Made by a program: the position numbers and the translations under genes. The notes beneath the pieces are model-generated. The model searched no databases. It was not told where the DNA came from and saw only the letters and a list, made by a program, of their open reading frames with translations. Positions 44,420 to 53,316 of a DNA stretch of 64,000 nt are shown in pieces. The DNA is from Burkholderia cepacia (GTDB lineage Bacteria > Pseudomonadota > Gammaproteobacteria > Burkholderiales > Burkholderiaceae), in NCBI RefSeq assembly GCF_029962485.1, contig NZ_CP073639.1, positions 186,001 through 250,000 on the forward strand. The letters are read 5' to 3'. The number at the start of each line of letters is the position of its first letter. The stretch's first letter is position 1.

Positions 44420-45832
44420 ATGGCATCAGACAAACTTTCAGGCGAGCGCGACAGCGGCCTGCCGGCGCAGGCGAAGCGGCCGACTTATGTCGAGGTATCG
44501 AGCTCGATCGAGGCGGAAATCCGCAACGGCATGTATCCGCCGGGCAGCCGCCTGCCGCCGCAGCGCCAGCTCGCGACCGAACTCGGCATCAACGTGTCGA
44601 CCGTGTCGCGTGCGTACAAGGAACTGCAGCTGCGCGGCCTCGTGATCGGCAGCAAGCGGCGCGGCTCGCTCGTCACCGGCGGTGCGATGCCGAGCATCGA
44701 ACCGGCTCGCGCGTCGCTCGCGGCCGGCAACGGTGTGATCGACCTGACCGTCAACCGGCCGGCCACCGGTGAATTTCTCGCGAGCCTCGCGCAGACGTTC
44801 GGCACGCTGCCGAACGACCCGCGTTTCGCCGCGTTGCAGGAATACCAACCGCCGCAAGGCCCCGACTGGGCACGCGCGGCCGGCGCGCAGTGGCTCGCCG
44901 CGCCCGGCTTCACGCCGTCGCGCGACCAGGTGGTCGTCACGAGCGGTGCGCAGCACGGGCTGTATGCGGTGCTGAACAGCCTGATCGGCACCGACGGCGT
45001 GATCGTCGCCGATCGCCTCACGTACTACGGCCTCAAGGCACTCGCGCCGGTATTCCAGTTCGAGATCGTCAGCGCGCCGGCCGACGACGACGGCCTGCTG
45101 CCCGACGAGATCGAACGGATCTGCCAGCGCATGCCGGTCAAGGCGATCTTCGTCGTGCCGAACCTGCAGAACCCGACCGTGACGACGATGAGCCTCGCGC
45201 GCCGGATGGCGCTCGTCGACATTGCCCGCCGCCATCACGTGACGATCATCGAGGACGATGTATACGGGCCGCTCGTGCGCGACCGGCTGCCGGCGATCGC
45301 GGGGCTGTGTCCCGAGCTGACGTTCCATATCGGCGCGACGTCGAAGATCCTCGCGCCGGGGCTGCGCCTCGGCTACCTGAGCTGCCCGCGCGACAGCGTC
45401 GCACTGTGCGCGGAAGCCGTGCGCACGACCGCATGGATGCCTGCGCCGACGTCGATGCTGATCGCGACGGTATGGATCGAGGACGGCACGGCCGAGCGGA
45501 TCATGGCCGCGCAGCTCGCGGAGATCCGCGCACGCGTCGATCTCGCACGAGAGCTGCTGCCGGCCGGGCAACTGAAGTCGGACCCGGCATGCATGTTCGT
45601 GTGGCTGCGGCTGCCGCCGCCCTGGCGCGCCGACGATTTCGCCGCGAACGCGAAGGCGCGCGGCGTGATCGTGATGCCGTCGTCGACGTTCGCGGTCGAC
45701 CGCGCGGAAATCGAGCACGGCGTGCGCATCAACCTCGCGTGCCCGGCCACGCGCGACGAGCTCGTCAACGGGCTGCGGATCCTGTCAGGCACGCTGAAGG
45801 ACCGGCCGCGCGCGCTGTTCGGCTCGATCTGA
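44420..45832 (+). CDS. MocR/GntR-family regulator with aminotransferase domain
   Basis: About 470 aa. Residues 20-90 are a GntR winged HTH (YVEVSSSIEAEIRNGMYPPGS ... LATELGINVSTVSRAYKEL), and the rest is a class-I PLP aminotransferase-like sensor with PLP lysine in GATSKILAPGLRLGYL. Such proteins sense amino acids or PLP. An upstream ATG at 44351 would add 23 residues and include one TGTGTG repeat, so the shorter start is preferred. Divergent from the oxidase and binding-protein genes, its probable targets. Confidence 0.88.
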   Translation: MASDKLSGERDSGLPAQAKRPTYVEVSSSIEAEIRNGMYPPGSRLPPQRQLATELGINVSTVSRAYKELQLRGLVIGSKRRGSLVTGGAMPSIEPARASLAAGNGVIDLTVNRPATGEFLASLAQTFGTLPNDPRFAALQEYQPPQGPDWARAAGAQWLAAPGFTPSRDQVVVTSGAQHGLYAVLNSLIGTDGVIVADRLTYYGLKALAPVFQFEIVSAPADDDGLLPDEIERICQRMPVKAIFVVPNLQNPTVTTMSLARRMALVDIARRHHVTIIEDDVYGPLVRDRLPAIAGLCPELTFHIGATSKILAPGLRLGYLSCPRDSVALCAEAVRTTAWMPAPTSMLIATVWIEDGTAERIMAAQLAEIRARVDLARELLPAGQLKSDPACMFVWLRLPPPWRADDFAANAKARGVIVMPSSTFAVDRAEIEHGVRINLACPATRDELVNGLRILSGTLKDRPRALFGSI

Positions 45833-45856
45833 CCGCGGCCAGGGCGTGAACAGGCC

Positions 45857-48031
45857 CTAGTCGAGCAGATCCGCGACGACGTCGACGATCCGCTGCAACA
45901 GCGCTTCGTCGTAGGGCAGCCACGGCACCGCACGCAGCGGCGACGGCGGCGGCTCGATCGCGGCATCGACAGGCTCGCCGTCGCGTGTCACGCGGCCGGT
46001 CGCGCAATGCACCGACCACGCGCCGACACGCACGTGGCGTTCGTCGATCGTGATCTTCCCTTGCGCAACCGGTTCGGCGAACACGAGCGACAGCACGTGC
46101 TTGCGATGCCGCGCCATCACGCCGAGCGGCAGATCCGACAACCGGTTCAGGCGCTGCCAGCGTTCGGATTCGAGCTCGCGCAGGCGAGCCGGGTCCGCTG
46201 CAAGCGAGGCGGTCGCCGCGCGTGTCGCGTCGTCGTCGAGCGCGAACGCGGCCACGCTGACGAGCAGGTCGACCGCGCGCGCCACTTCGGAGAACACGAC
46301 CGCGTCGATCTTGCCGATCGGCAGCGGCACCCAGCGCCGGTCGTGCCGGCGCTCGAAATGCAGCCGGCGCGATGTGCCGTGGCCCTCCGTTCCGGGGAAA
46401 AGCCGCGCATCGACGAGGAAGGTTGCGCGTACGTCGCCGAATTCGCGGGCGAGCCCGTCGTCGTACGCACGGATCGACCAGCCTTCGCGGCGCGCGACGC
46501 CGAGCAGCGGTCGGCTCGACAGCACATGACCTTCGAACATCGCGGAATCGTTGGCCGACGCGTCGCCGTCGGCCGGTACGTAGTACTCGCGGAACGCCTG
46601 CCTGACCGGTTGCCGGAGCGTGCGGCCGACGATCGCGCGCTGCCACGCGAGCCGCTCGTCCGCGTCGGCCAGCAGCGGATGCCAGAGCCGGATCTCGCAG
46701 TCATCCGCGAGGTCGCATGCGTGCCCGCTCACGTCGCGCAGCACGACCTTGCCTTTCGCGATGTCGGGGATGAACGATTGCGTCGATCCATCACGGTCGC
46801 GCGCTTGCCAGATCATCCGCGCGGAGAACGCGGCGCCGGCCGGCGCATCGACGAGCCGCTCGCGCCATTCGGCATGACCGAGCGACATCGGCTGCCAGAA
46901 TCCGGCTTCCATGCACGTGGCGAGCATCGCGAGCTGCTTTTTGTCCGGTTTCGCGTCGAGCGTCATGCGCAGTGCGGTATGCGGCCGCTCGCCGAGTGCG
47001 CGTTCGGCCGGCTTCAGGTTGCGCGCGAGCTTTTTCTGCACGCCGGCGTGACGCACGGCGGCCAGCGCATCGCGCAGCGCCCGCACGCTCTCGGGCGTCG
47101 GGATCGTCTCGACCGCGTGGCCGAGTGCGATCGCGAGCGACTGCGACGGCGCCGTCTTCGCGGTTGTCGGCGCCACGCATACGCCGGTCAGCAGCGGCCC
47201 GATCAGCGGGCGCAGCCACGCTTCGTCGCGATAGGCGGCCACGCGCGCGGCGCGCGCGACGACCTGCGCGTCGTCGGTCGTGAATGCGCGATCGGCTTCG
47301 TACGGCACCGCGCCGGCATGAAGCGCGGTGACCTGTTGCGCGGCCTCGGTCAGCGCGTCGCGCGCGAATCCGACATACGCGGCGTCTTCCGCGAGCGTGA
47401 CGGCCGGGTCGCCGAGGTCGAGCCACAGCCGCTTCGGCGCGAAATAACCGTCGTTCGTCGCGGCCAGTGCGAGCAGTGCGGGCGCGCCGAGTTCGGGTAG
47501 CACGTCGAGTTCGCGTACGCGAAACGGCGAATCCGCCAGCGCCTGCGCATACGCATCGCGCCGTGCGGAGAAGTCGCGGCGGCCGGCGAACCAGTCGAGC
47601 GCGTACGCGCCATAGGCGGATGCCGCGCCGATCTCGCCGTCTTCCGGTTCGCCCGCGATGCGCGCGAGCTCGGCCTGCAGCGCGGGCGACGGCAGCGCGT
47701 CGAGGCAGGGCAGGTCTTCCAGCGCGCGTTTCCATCCGCCGGGCGGAATGTCGCGGAACAGTTCGAGTGCGGCATCGGCGTCGACGAGCGGCACGAGGCC
47801 GAGCGCATCGATTTGCCCGCGCAGCCAGCGTGCGAATTCGGCGCGCGGGTCGTCGTATGCGTGGTCGCGCCGCATGAGCGCGTGCTCGGCGCGACGCAGC
47901 GCCGGCCAGACCGTACCGAGCGTGTGGGCATCGAGCGTCGACAGGTCGATCGGCGCGCCGGTGAAGCGCGGATGGTCGGCGCTGCCGGTCAGTCGCGCGA
48001 CGAGCCGCGCGGCGAGATCGCGATCAGTCAT
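45857..48031 (-). CDS. DUF4132 (MolR_C-like) protein
   Basis: 724-aa cytosolic protein. The C-terminal half matches the DUF4132 family, seen in E. coli MolR/YehI and similar proteins (for example FIPDIAKGKVVLRDVSG, WQRAIVGRTLRQPVRQAFREYY, RPLLGVARREGW, LPLGVMARHRKHVLSLVFAEP). The N-terminal half is an Ala-rich helical solenoid. Its function is unknown; MolR was named from a molybdate phenotype but the mechanism is not established. ATG 48031 is chosen for the AAGGAAA site; no WGR domain is attached. Confidence 0.8.
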   Translation of the reverse strand: MTDRDLAARLVARLTGSADHPRFTGAPIDLSTLDAHTLGTVWPALRRAEHALMRRDHAYDDPRAEFARWLRGQIDALGLVPLVDADAALELFRDIPPGGWKRALEDLPCLDALPSPALQAELARIAGEPEDGEIGAASAYGAYALDWFAGRRDFSARRDAYAQALADSPFRVRELDVLPELGAPALLALAATNDGYFAPKRLWLDLGDPAVTLAEDAAYVGFARDALTEAAQQVTALHAGAVPYEADRAFTTDDAQVVARAARVAAYRDEAWLRPLIGPLLTGVCVAPTTAKTAPSQSLAIALGHAVETIPTPESVRALRDALAAVRHAGVQKKLARNLKPAERALGERPHTALRMTLDAKPDKKQLAMLATCMEAGFWQPMSLGHAEWRERLVDAPAGAAFSARMIWQARDRDGSTQSFIPDIAKGKVVLRDVSGHACDLADDCEIRLWHPLLADADERLAWQRAIVGRTLRQPVRQAFREYYVPADGDASANDSAMFEGHVLSSRPLLGVARREGWSIRAYDDGLAREFGDVRATFLVDARLFPGTEGHGTSRRLHFERRHDRRWVPLPIGKIDAVVFSEVARAVDLLVSVAAFALDDDATRAATASLAADPARLRELESERWQRLNRLSDLPLGVMARHRKHVLSLVFAEPVAQGKITIDERHVRVGAWSVHCATGRVTRDGEPVDAAIEPPPSPLRAVPWLPYDEALLQRIVDVVADLLD

Positions 48032-48623
48032 GGGCGGTTTCCTTGCCGGTGGCGCGCGATGCACCAGTGCCGGCGCGGTCGGGCGTTACGTTCTGACACC
48101 ATTTCATCATCTGTACTGGTCGGGCGGCGCTGATCGCGCCGCCGAGGCCGGCTGCTGGTTCGATCGTGTGCGGCATGGGTCTGACTCCGGCAATGAAAAC
48201 CGTGCGGTCGCACAGTATTGCACCCCTATCGAGACAGTCGGACGAATACCCGCGCGGCGGGCTTTCCCGGCCGATACGGCCTTGCTGCGCAAGGTTTCCG
48301 GCCGTCCGGCCATTTCATAAGACGTACAGTTCTCCCGCAATGCGCGATTCGCGCCGAACTGTACTCTTGTTCGCGTGGTCGATGTGTGTACTCGCCGCCA
48401 ACTGTTCTGCTCTTAAGATTCCATCATCAAGTGCACAGTGCCGCAGATCCAGTCGTACCGGAACCCTGTCGGCGCATCTTCAAGAGAGAGCCAGTGCGAT
48501 GGAAAAGGCAAAACCGGAGGGAAAGATCAGGAATCACGACGGCCCGGTCGGCGGGCGAAACACGTGCGTGTCGGACGCACACGGCATGGCGGCGCGGCTG
48601 CGCATGCCGGCGGGAGACGCACG
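48032..48623. other. Intergenic region, divergent promoters
   Basis: 592 bp without a convincing gene between the DUF4132 and MocR genes. It holds GTACAGTT (48324-48331) and its inverse AACTGTAC (48357-48364), plus a related AACTGTTC at about 48400-48407. The minus-strand side gives the DUF4132 promoter; the plus side ends in a GGGAGA site for the MocR gene. Possible regulator-binding repeats; no T-rich terminator here. Confidence 0.45.
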
Positions 48624-50048
48624 ATGAAACTCTATGAAAAACTCGCGGACGACATCGAGCGCCTGATCCGCCAGGGCGTGTACCGGCACGGCGACCGGAT
48701 TCCGTCGGTGCGGCAGGCGAGCCAGCAGCACCGGATCAGCATCACGACCGTGTTGCATGCCTACCTGCTGCTGGAAAGCCGCGGGCTGCTCGAAAGCCGG
48801 CCGCAGTCGGGCTATTTCGTGAACCTGCGGCGCGACGACAGCCACGCACCGGTGCGCGAGCTGCGGCCGTCGAAGCCGATCGCGATCTCGTCGTCGGTCG
48901 ACGTGAGCCGGCTCGTGCTGTCGACGCTGCGCTCGATCGGCACCGACGATGCGGTGCCGCTCGGCTCGCCGTACCCGGACCCGAGCCTGTTTCCGTTCGA
49001 GAAGCTGAACCGCTATGCGTACGCTGCCGGCCGCGACAAATCGCTGTGGGGTGTGACGGACGGGCTGCCGCCCGGCCATCCGCGGCTGATTCGTCAAATC
49101 GCGCGCCGCTACCTGGAAAACGGGATGTCGGTGGACCCGAACGAGATCATCGTGACGGTCGGCGCGACGGAGGCGATCAACCTGTGTTTGCAGGCGGTCG
49201 CGAAGCCGGGCGACACGATCGCGGTGGAGTCGCCGACGTTCTACGCGATGCTGCACGCGATCGAGCGGATGGGGATGAAGGCGATCGAAGTCGCGACGCA
49301 TCCGGAATACGGGATCGACATCGCGGCGCTGGCCGCGATCGCGAAGTCGCAGCCGATTGCCGCGTGCATGGTGATGCCGAACTTCCAGAACCCGCTCGGC
49401 TTCCAGATGCCCGACGAGCGCAAACGCGAGCTGGTTGAGTTCGCAACGAAGACGGGCATGCCGATCATCGAGAACGGCGTGTACAACGAACTGTATTTCG
49501 GCGATACGCATCCGAGTTCGCTGAAGTCCTACGACCGGACCGGGATCGTGCTGCATTGCTCGTCGTTCTCGAAGAGCCTGACGGCCGCCTACCGGATTGG
49601 CTGGGCGCTGCCGGGCCGTTATCGCGATCAGGTCGAGAAGCTGAAATTCCTGAATACGCTGGCGACGCCGTCGCTGCCGCAGCTGGCGATCGCGGAGTTT
49701 CTGGAACGCGACGGCTACGAGCATCACCTGCGGCGCTTGCGCAAGGCGTATGCGCAGCAGGCGAACCTGATGCGGGCGATGGTGTCGCGGTTCTTCCCCG
49801 AAGGCACGCGTATTTCCAGCCCGGCGGGCGGCTACGTGTTGTGGGTCGAGTTGCCCGCACAGGTCGATGCGATGCGGCTGTATCAGCTCGCGCTGGAGCA
49901 GGGCATCACGATCGGGCCTGGCTACATGTTCTCGATCACCGACAACTACCGGAACTTCATCCGGCTGAACTACAGCAGCCCATGGTCGCCGGAGATCGAG
50001 CAGGCGGTGATCATGGTCGGGAAGCTGGCCGCGGCGTGCATGCGGTGA
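48624..50048 (+). CDS. MocR/GntR-family regulator with aminotransferase domain (second copy)
   Basis: 474 aa. GntR HTH (YEKLADDIERLIRQGVYRHGDRIPSVRQASQQHRISITTVLHAYLLLESRGLLES) then the aminotransferase fold: GATEAINLCLQAVAKPGDTIAVESPTFY, the PLP lysine in HCSSFSKSLTAAYRIGWALPG, and the C-terminal GITIGPGYMFSITDNYRNF that also appears as a relic at 50953. Distinct from the copy at 44420 and more closely like the YdcR/PdxR branch. A strong terminator follows. Confidence 0.9.
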   Translation: MKLYEKLADDIERLIRQGVYRHGDRIPSVRQASQQHRISITTVLHAYLLLESRGLLESRPQSGYFVNLRRDDSHAPVRELRPSKPIAISSSVDVSRLVLSTLRSIGTDDAVPLGSPYPDPSLFPFEKLNRYAYAAGRDKSLWGVTDGLPPGHPRLIRQIARRYLENGMSVDPNEIIVTVGATEAINLCLQAVAKPGDTIAVESPTFYAMLHAIERMGMKAIEVATHPEYGIDIAALAAIAKSQPIAACMVMPNFQNPLGFQMPDERKRELVEFATKTGMPIIENGVYNELYFGDTHPSSLKSYDRTGIVLHCSSFSKSLTAAYRIGWALPGRYRDQVEKLKFLNTLATPSLPQLAIAEFLERDGYEHHLRRLRKAYAQQANLMRAMVSRFFPEGTRISSPAGGYVLWVELPAQVDAMRLYQLALEQGITIGPGYMFSITDNYRNFIRLNYSSPWSPEIEQAVIMVGKLAAACMR

Positions 50049-50082
50049 ATGGAGGCGCGCGGTGTCGTGCGTGTCGATGACG

Positions 50083-50114
50083 AAGCCGGCCTTGTGCCGG
50101 CTTTGTTTTTTTTG
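50083..50114 (+). terminator. Rho-independent terminator after MocR gene
   Basis: AAGCCGGC-CTTGT-GCCGGCTT, an 8-bp perfect stem with 5-nt loop, followed by TGTTTTTTTT, about 35 bp after the MocR stop. The clearest intrinsic terminator in the window. Confidence 0.88.
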
Positions 50115-50284
50115 AAGCGTTGCCCGTGCCGCTCGAGCGATTCGGTCGGCGCCCGGGCGAGTCGAAGGCGGCCGGCCGGCAAGCACGTACGGGCGTCCGG
50201 GTCGGCCGGTCAGCCCGGGCGCAGCACCCACGCAGCCCAAGCACTGGGCTATGCTTGTGGAATGCTCCGAGACAGGACAGCGCA

Positions 50285-50926
50285 ATGAAAAGATCGTCGA
50301 TGGCTGCCGCGTGCTGGGTCGCCGCACTGGGTGCGGTGTTTCCGGTCATCGCGCAGGAAGTCCCGCGCGCAACGGTCCCGCTCCACATGGGCCCCGGGCC
50401 GGTAATCGGGGGTAGCGCCGATTCCGGTTTGACGAGCCACACCGTCCGGCAGCCGGACGCGCCGTTGACCCGTCTGCTCGTAATTTATGAAGACGACACT
50501 GCGGTCCACGCGCCGTCGTCCGGCAACGACCCGACACGCGACACGCGCACGTACGCAACCGACGGAGACGTGGTCGCCCGGCACGTGCCGCCGATCCTGC
50601 AGGCATACGGCGTCGACGCACAGGTCCGTTCGGTCGAGACGGACCTCGTCGCCACGCTGCTTGCCGACAACCGGCAGCACGATCGCCTGCCCGTCCTGCT
50701 GCTCAGGGATGCCGGCACGCAGGATGGCTTTCGCGCGACGCTGAAGATCACGGCGTCGCTGGCGGACAGCGACGGCACACCGCTTTGGACCGGCGCGGCC
50801 GACGCCAGCTACATGGGCGTGCAGTGGGGCAAGCGCGACGTCTACGCGGAGCGGCAGCAAGCAACCGTCGACGCGCTGCTGCGCAAGATCGCCGCCGATC
50901 TGCACGACCGGCGGATCATCGGCTGA
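50285..50926 (+). CDS. Exported protein of unknown function
   Basis: 213-aa protein with a signal peptide (MKRSSMAAACWVAALGAVFPVIAQ). The mature part is an alpha/beta globular domain (LLVIYEDDTAVHAP, HVPPILQAYGVDAQVRSVETD, FRATLKITASLADSDGTPLWTGAAD). No family recognised. ATG 50285 is chosen because the signal peptide begins there; the frame extends to 50120 without a good site. Single-gene unit between a terminator and the MocR relic. Confidence 0.7.
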   Translation: MKRSSMAAACWVAALGAVFPVIAQEVPRATVPLHMGPGPVIGGSADSGLTSHTVRQPDAPLTRLLVIYEDDTAVHAPSSGNDPTRDTRTYATDGDVVARHVPPILQAYGVDAQVRSVETDLVATLLADNRQHDRLPVLLLRDAGTQDGFRATLKITASLADSDGTPLWTGAADASYMGVQWGKRDVYAERQQATVDALLRKIAADLHDRRIIG

Positions 50927-50952
50927 CACGCGCCGTGTGGCCGGCGCGTTGC

Positions 50953-51049
50953 GGCGGTACCAGCGCGTAGGGGCACGGGATCACGATCAGCCCCGACGAC
51001 CTGTTCCCGATCGCGGACAACTACCGGAACGGGGTTCGTGCGTTCGTGA
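50953..51049 (+). pseudogene. Relic of a MocR-type regulator C-terminus
   Basis: The plus strand encodes GITISPDDLFPIADNYRNG directly after an in-frame stop; the upstream bases continue as YQR in another frame. It matches GITIGPGYMFSITDNYRNF of the MocR gene at 48624, so a related gene has been lost to deletion and frameshift, leaving its 3' end. It stops just before the convergent moaD. Confidence 0.75.
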
Positions 51050-51062
51050 TCCGCGCGTCGCG

Positions 51063-51320
51063 TCACCCACCCGTCACCGGCGGAAAAAACGCGACCTCGC
51101 TATCCTCGCGCACGACGAATTCCCCGGTCACCATCTCGAGGTTCACGGCTGCCCGCACGGGGCGGTCCATCCGCAGTGCATCCGCACTGCGCGCGTCGCG
51201 CGCGGCCAGCGTGCCGCGCAGCGCATCGACGGTGAGTTCGCGTGCATCGATCTCGACGATTTCCTCGTCGCGTTCGAGTTGTTCGCGAATGCTCGCGAAG
51301 TATTTGATCGTCAGTTTCAT
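51063..51320 (-). CDS. moaD: Molybdopterin synthase small subunit
   Basis: 85-aa ubiquitin-fold sulfur carrier. N-terminus MKLTIKYFASIREQL; the C-terminus ends in VTGG, whose terminal Gly forms the thiocarboxylate used by MoaE to convert cPMP to molybdopterin. ATG 51320 is typical; upstream codons to 51359 add 13 unlikely residues. Part of the minus-strand moaA-moaE-moaD group. Confidence 0.9.
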   Translation of the reverse strand: MKLTIKYFASIREQLERDEEIVEIDARELTVDALRGTLAARDARSADALRMDRPVRAAVNLEMVTGEFVVREDSEVAFFPPVTGG

Positions 51321-51372
51321 GGCGATGTCTTGAATGGAGTCGGCGGAATCGGAAAGCACATAGAGAATGCAG

Positions 51373-51945
51373 TCAGCCCCAGCGCCGCATCGCCTGGTCG
51401 TCGTGCGTCTTCGCCTCGACCCAGCCGGATTCGCCGTCGTGCCGGATCTCCTTCTTCCAGAACGGCGCGTGCGTCTTCAGGAAGTCCATCAGGAATTCGC
51501 AAGCATCGAATGCGGACGCGCGATGCGCGGCGGCCACCACGACCAGCACGACGGCCTGGCCGAGCGGAATGCGGCCGACGCGGTGCACGATCTTGACCGC
51601 TTCGAGCCGCCAGCGTGCGCTGGCTTCCTCGACGATGCCCCACAGCGCCTGTTCGGTCATCGTCGGGTAGTGCTCGACTTCCAGCGCGACGACGTCGTCG
51701 ACGTCGCCTTCCTTGCGCACGACACCGAGGAAATTCACGACGGCACCGACATTCGGATTGCGAACGATCGGCGCGAGCTCGGCGCCTGCATCGATCGGCG
51801 CGTACTGCACGCGCACTTCGAAGCCGGCGGCGATCGCGGGCGGCGGTTCGGTGTGCGGGTCGGCCGCATCGGCGGGAAGCGGGTGACCGCCGGCACGCAA
51901 CGGATCGTCCGGCAGCCCGGCGCGGGATTCGGTGAAGGTTGTCAT
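51373..51945 (-). CDS. moaE: Molybdopterin synthase catalytic subunit
   Basis: 190-aa MoaE. It has the family motifs GAVVNFLGVVRKEGDV, HYPTMTEQALWGIVEEA, HRVGRIPLGQAVVLVVVAAAHR and KTHAPFWKKE, with the conserved catalytic Lys residues. It is about 40 residues longer than usual at the N-terminus (Pro/Ala-rich, from MTTFTESRAGL). ATG 51945 is supported by AGGAGA. It works with MoaD, 52 bp downstream. Confidence 0.92.
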   Translation of the reverse strand: MTTFTESRAGLPDDPLRAGGHPLPADAADPHTEPPPAIAAGFEVRVQYAPIDAGAELAPIVRNPNVGAVVNFLGVVRKEGDVDDVVALEVEHYPTMTEQALWGIVEEASARWRLEAVKIVHRVGRIPLGQAVVLVVVAAAHRASAFDACEFLMDFLKTHAPFWKKEIRHDGESGWVEAKTHDDQAMRRWG

Positions 51946-51992
51946 GACACGTTCTCCTGTAGGCGGCGCGTCCTGTGTCGCGCGGCGGCCGG

Positions 51993-53117
51993 TCAGCCGC
52001 CGACGAGCGACATGCGCACGGTCGGATAGGTCTTGCCCGGCGCGCGGGCCGGCCGTGCGGCCCGGCGCTCGGAATAGCGGTCGTCGCGCCGCATCCAGCG
52101 ATCGCGGACGGCGGCCGCGAGATCGTTGGTCGACGCTGTTTCGTCGAGCCACGGCCGCAGGTCGGTGCCTTGGGTCGCGAACAGGCACGTATAGAGCTGC
52201 CCGTCGGCCGATACGCGGGCGCGCGAGCAGGTGCCGCAGAACGGATGCGACACGCTCGCGATGAAGCCGACTTCACCCGCACCATCGATGTGCGCGCAAC
52301 GGATCGCGGTCGCGTCGTGCCCCGGTTCGCCGACGAGCACGAGCGGATAGTGTTCGTCGATCAGTTCGCGCATTCGCGCGGCCGGTACGACCTTGTCGCC
52401 GGACCAGAAGCTCGCACCGCCGACGTCCATGTATTCGATGAAGCGTATCGCCACGCCGGTATGCCGGAAGTGGCGCACGAGCGGCAGGATCTGGTCGTCG
52501 TTCGCGCCGCGCTCGATCACCGCGTTGACCTTGACCGGTGCGAGCCCGGCTGCGTGCGCGGCTTCGATGCCGGAAAGCACGCGCGACACGGGCACGTCGG
52601 TGTCGCTCATCCGGCGGAATACGGCATCGTCGAGCGCGTCGAGGCTCACGGTCACGCGTGACAACCCGGCGTCGCGCAACGAGCGCGCCTTCGCGGCGAG
52701 CAGCGAGCCGTTGGTCGTCAGCGCGATTTCGACGGGTTTGCCGTCGACGGTCGTCAGTGCGGAGAGCCGCTCGATCAGCGTCTCGAGGTTGCGGCGCAGC
52801 AGCGGCTCGCCGCCCGTGATGCGGATCTTCTCGACGCCGAGCGATGTGAACGCGCGTGCGATCCTTTCGAGTTGCGCGAACGACAGCCGCTCGGACGACG
52901 GCATGAATGCATAGTCGGCACCGAAACTTTCGCGCGGCATGCAGTAGCCGCAGCGGAAGTTGCACTGGTCGATCACGGACAGGCGCAGGTCGCGCAGCGG
53001 GCGCCCGAGCGTGTCGGACGTGCGGGGAAAGGCGCCGGGCGATGCGCCGCCGGATGAAGCGGCGGCGGCCGGCGCGGCTGAAGCGATGGCATTCACGATC
53101 GGTTCGTCGGCCTGCAT
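51993..53117 (-). CDS. moaA: GTP 3',8-cyclase
   Basis: 374-aa radical SAM enzyme, the first step of molybdenum cofactor synthesis. N-terminal Fe-S cluster CNFRCGYC, second cluster CGTCSRARVSADGQLYTC, and the C-terminal GG (LVGG) required for activity are all visible. An Ala-rich N-terminal extension of about 30 residues precedes the core. ATG 53117 is chosen; a further upstream frame is noise. No moaC is in the window, so the partner is elsewhere. Confidence 0.93.
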   Translation of the reverse strand: MQADEPIVNAIASAAPAAAASSGGASPGAFPRTSDTLGRPLRDLRLSVIDQCNFRCGYCMPRESFGADYAFMPSSERLSFAQLERIARAFTSLGVEKIRITGGEPLLRRNLETLIERLSALTTVDGKPVEIALTTNGSLLAAKARSLRDAGLSRVTVSLDALDDAVFRRMSDTDVPVSRVLSGIEAAHAAGLAPVKVNAVIERGANDDQILPLVRHFRHTGVAIRFIEYMDVGGASFWSGDKVVPAARMRELIDEHYPLVLVGEPGHDATAIRCAHIDGAGEVGFIASVSHPFCGTCSRARVSADGQLYTCLFATQGTDLRPWLDETASTNDLAAAVRDRWMRRDDRYSERRAARPARAPGKTYPTVRMSLVGG

Positions 53118-53316
53118 GAAGTAAGCGGAGGGGCGTCGCCGGTCGGCCGTGCGGGTACCGACGTGTCGGCGCACAGGTCGTGACGAGCCTCATCGTGAGC
53201 ATAGTCCGCCGGGTTTTGCCGGCAGAGGCACAATCGCGCCCGAATTGCAGGAATACAGTTCACCGTGCGGCGGGCGCGGCGCAGGCACCGCATCGGGCGC
53301 GTGATCGGCGTCGCGC

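Noticed and set aside
46007..47500. 497-aa plus-strand open frame
   Set aside because: Antisense shadow of the DUF4132 gene, Arg/Ala-rich.
48534..50327. 597-aa minus-strand open frame
   Set aside because: Antisense shadow of the second MocR gene; crosses the clear plus-strand terminator.
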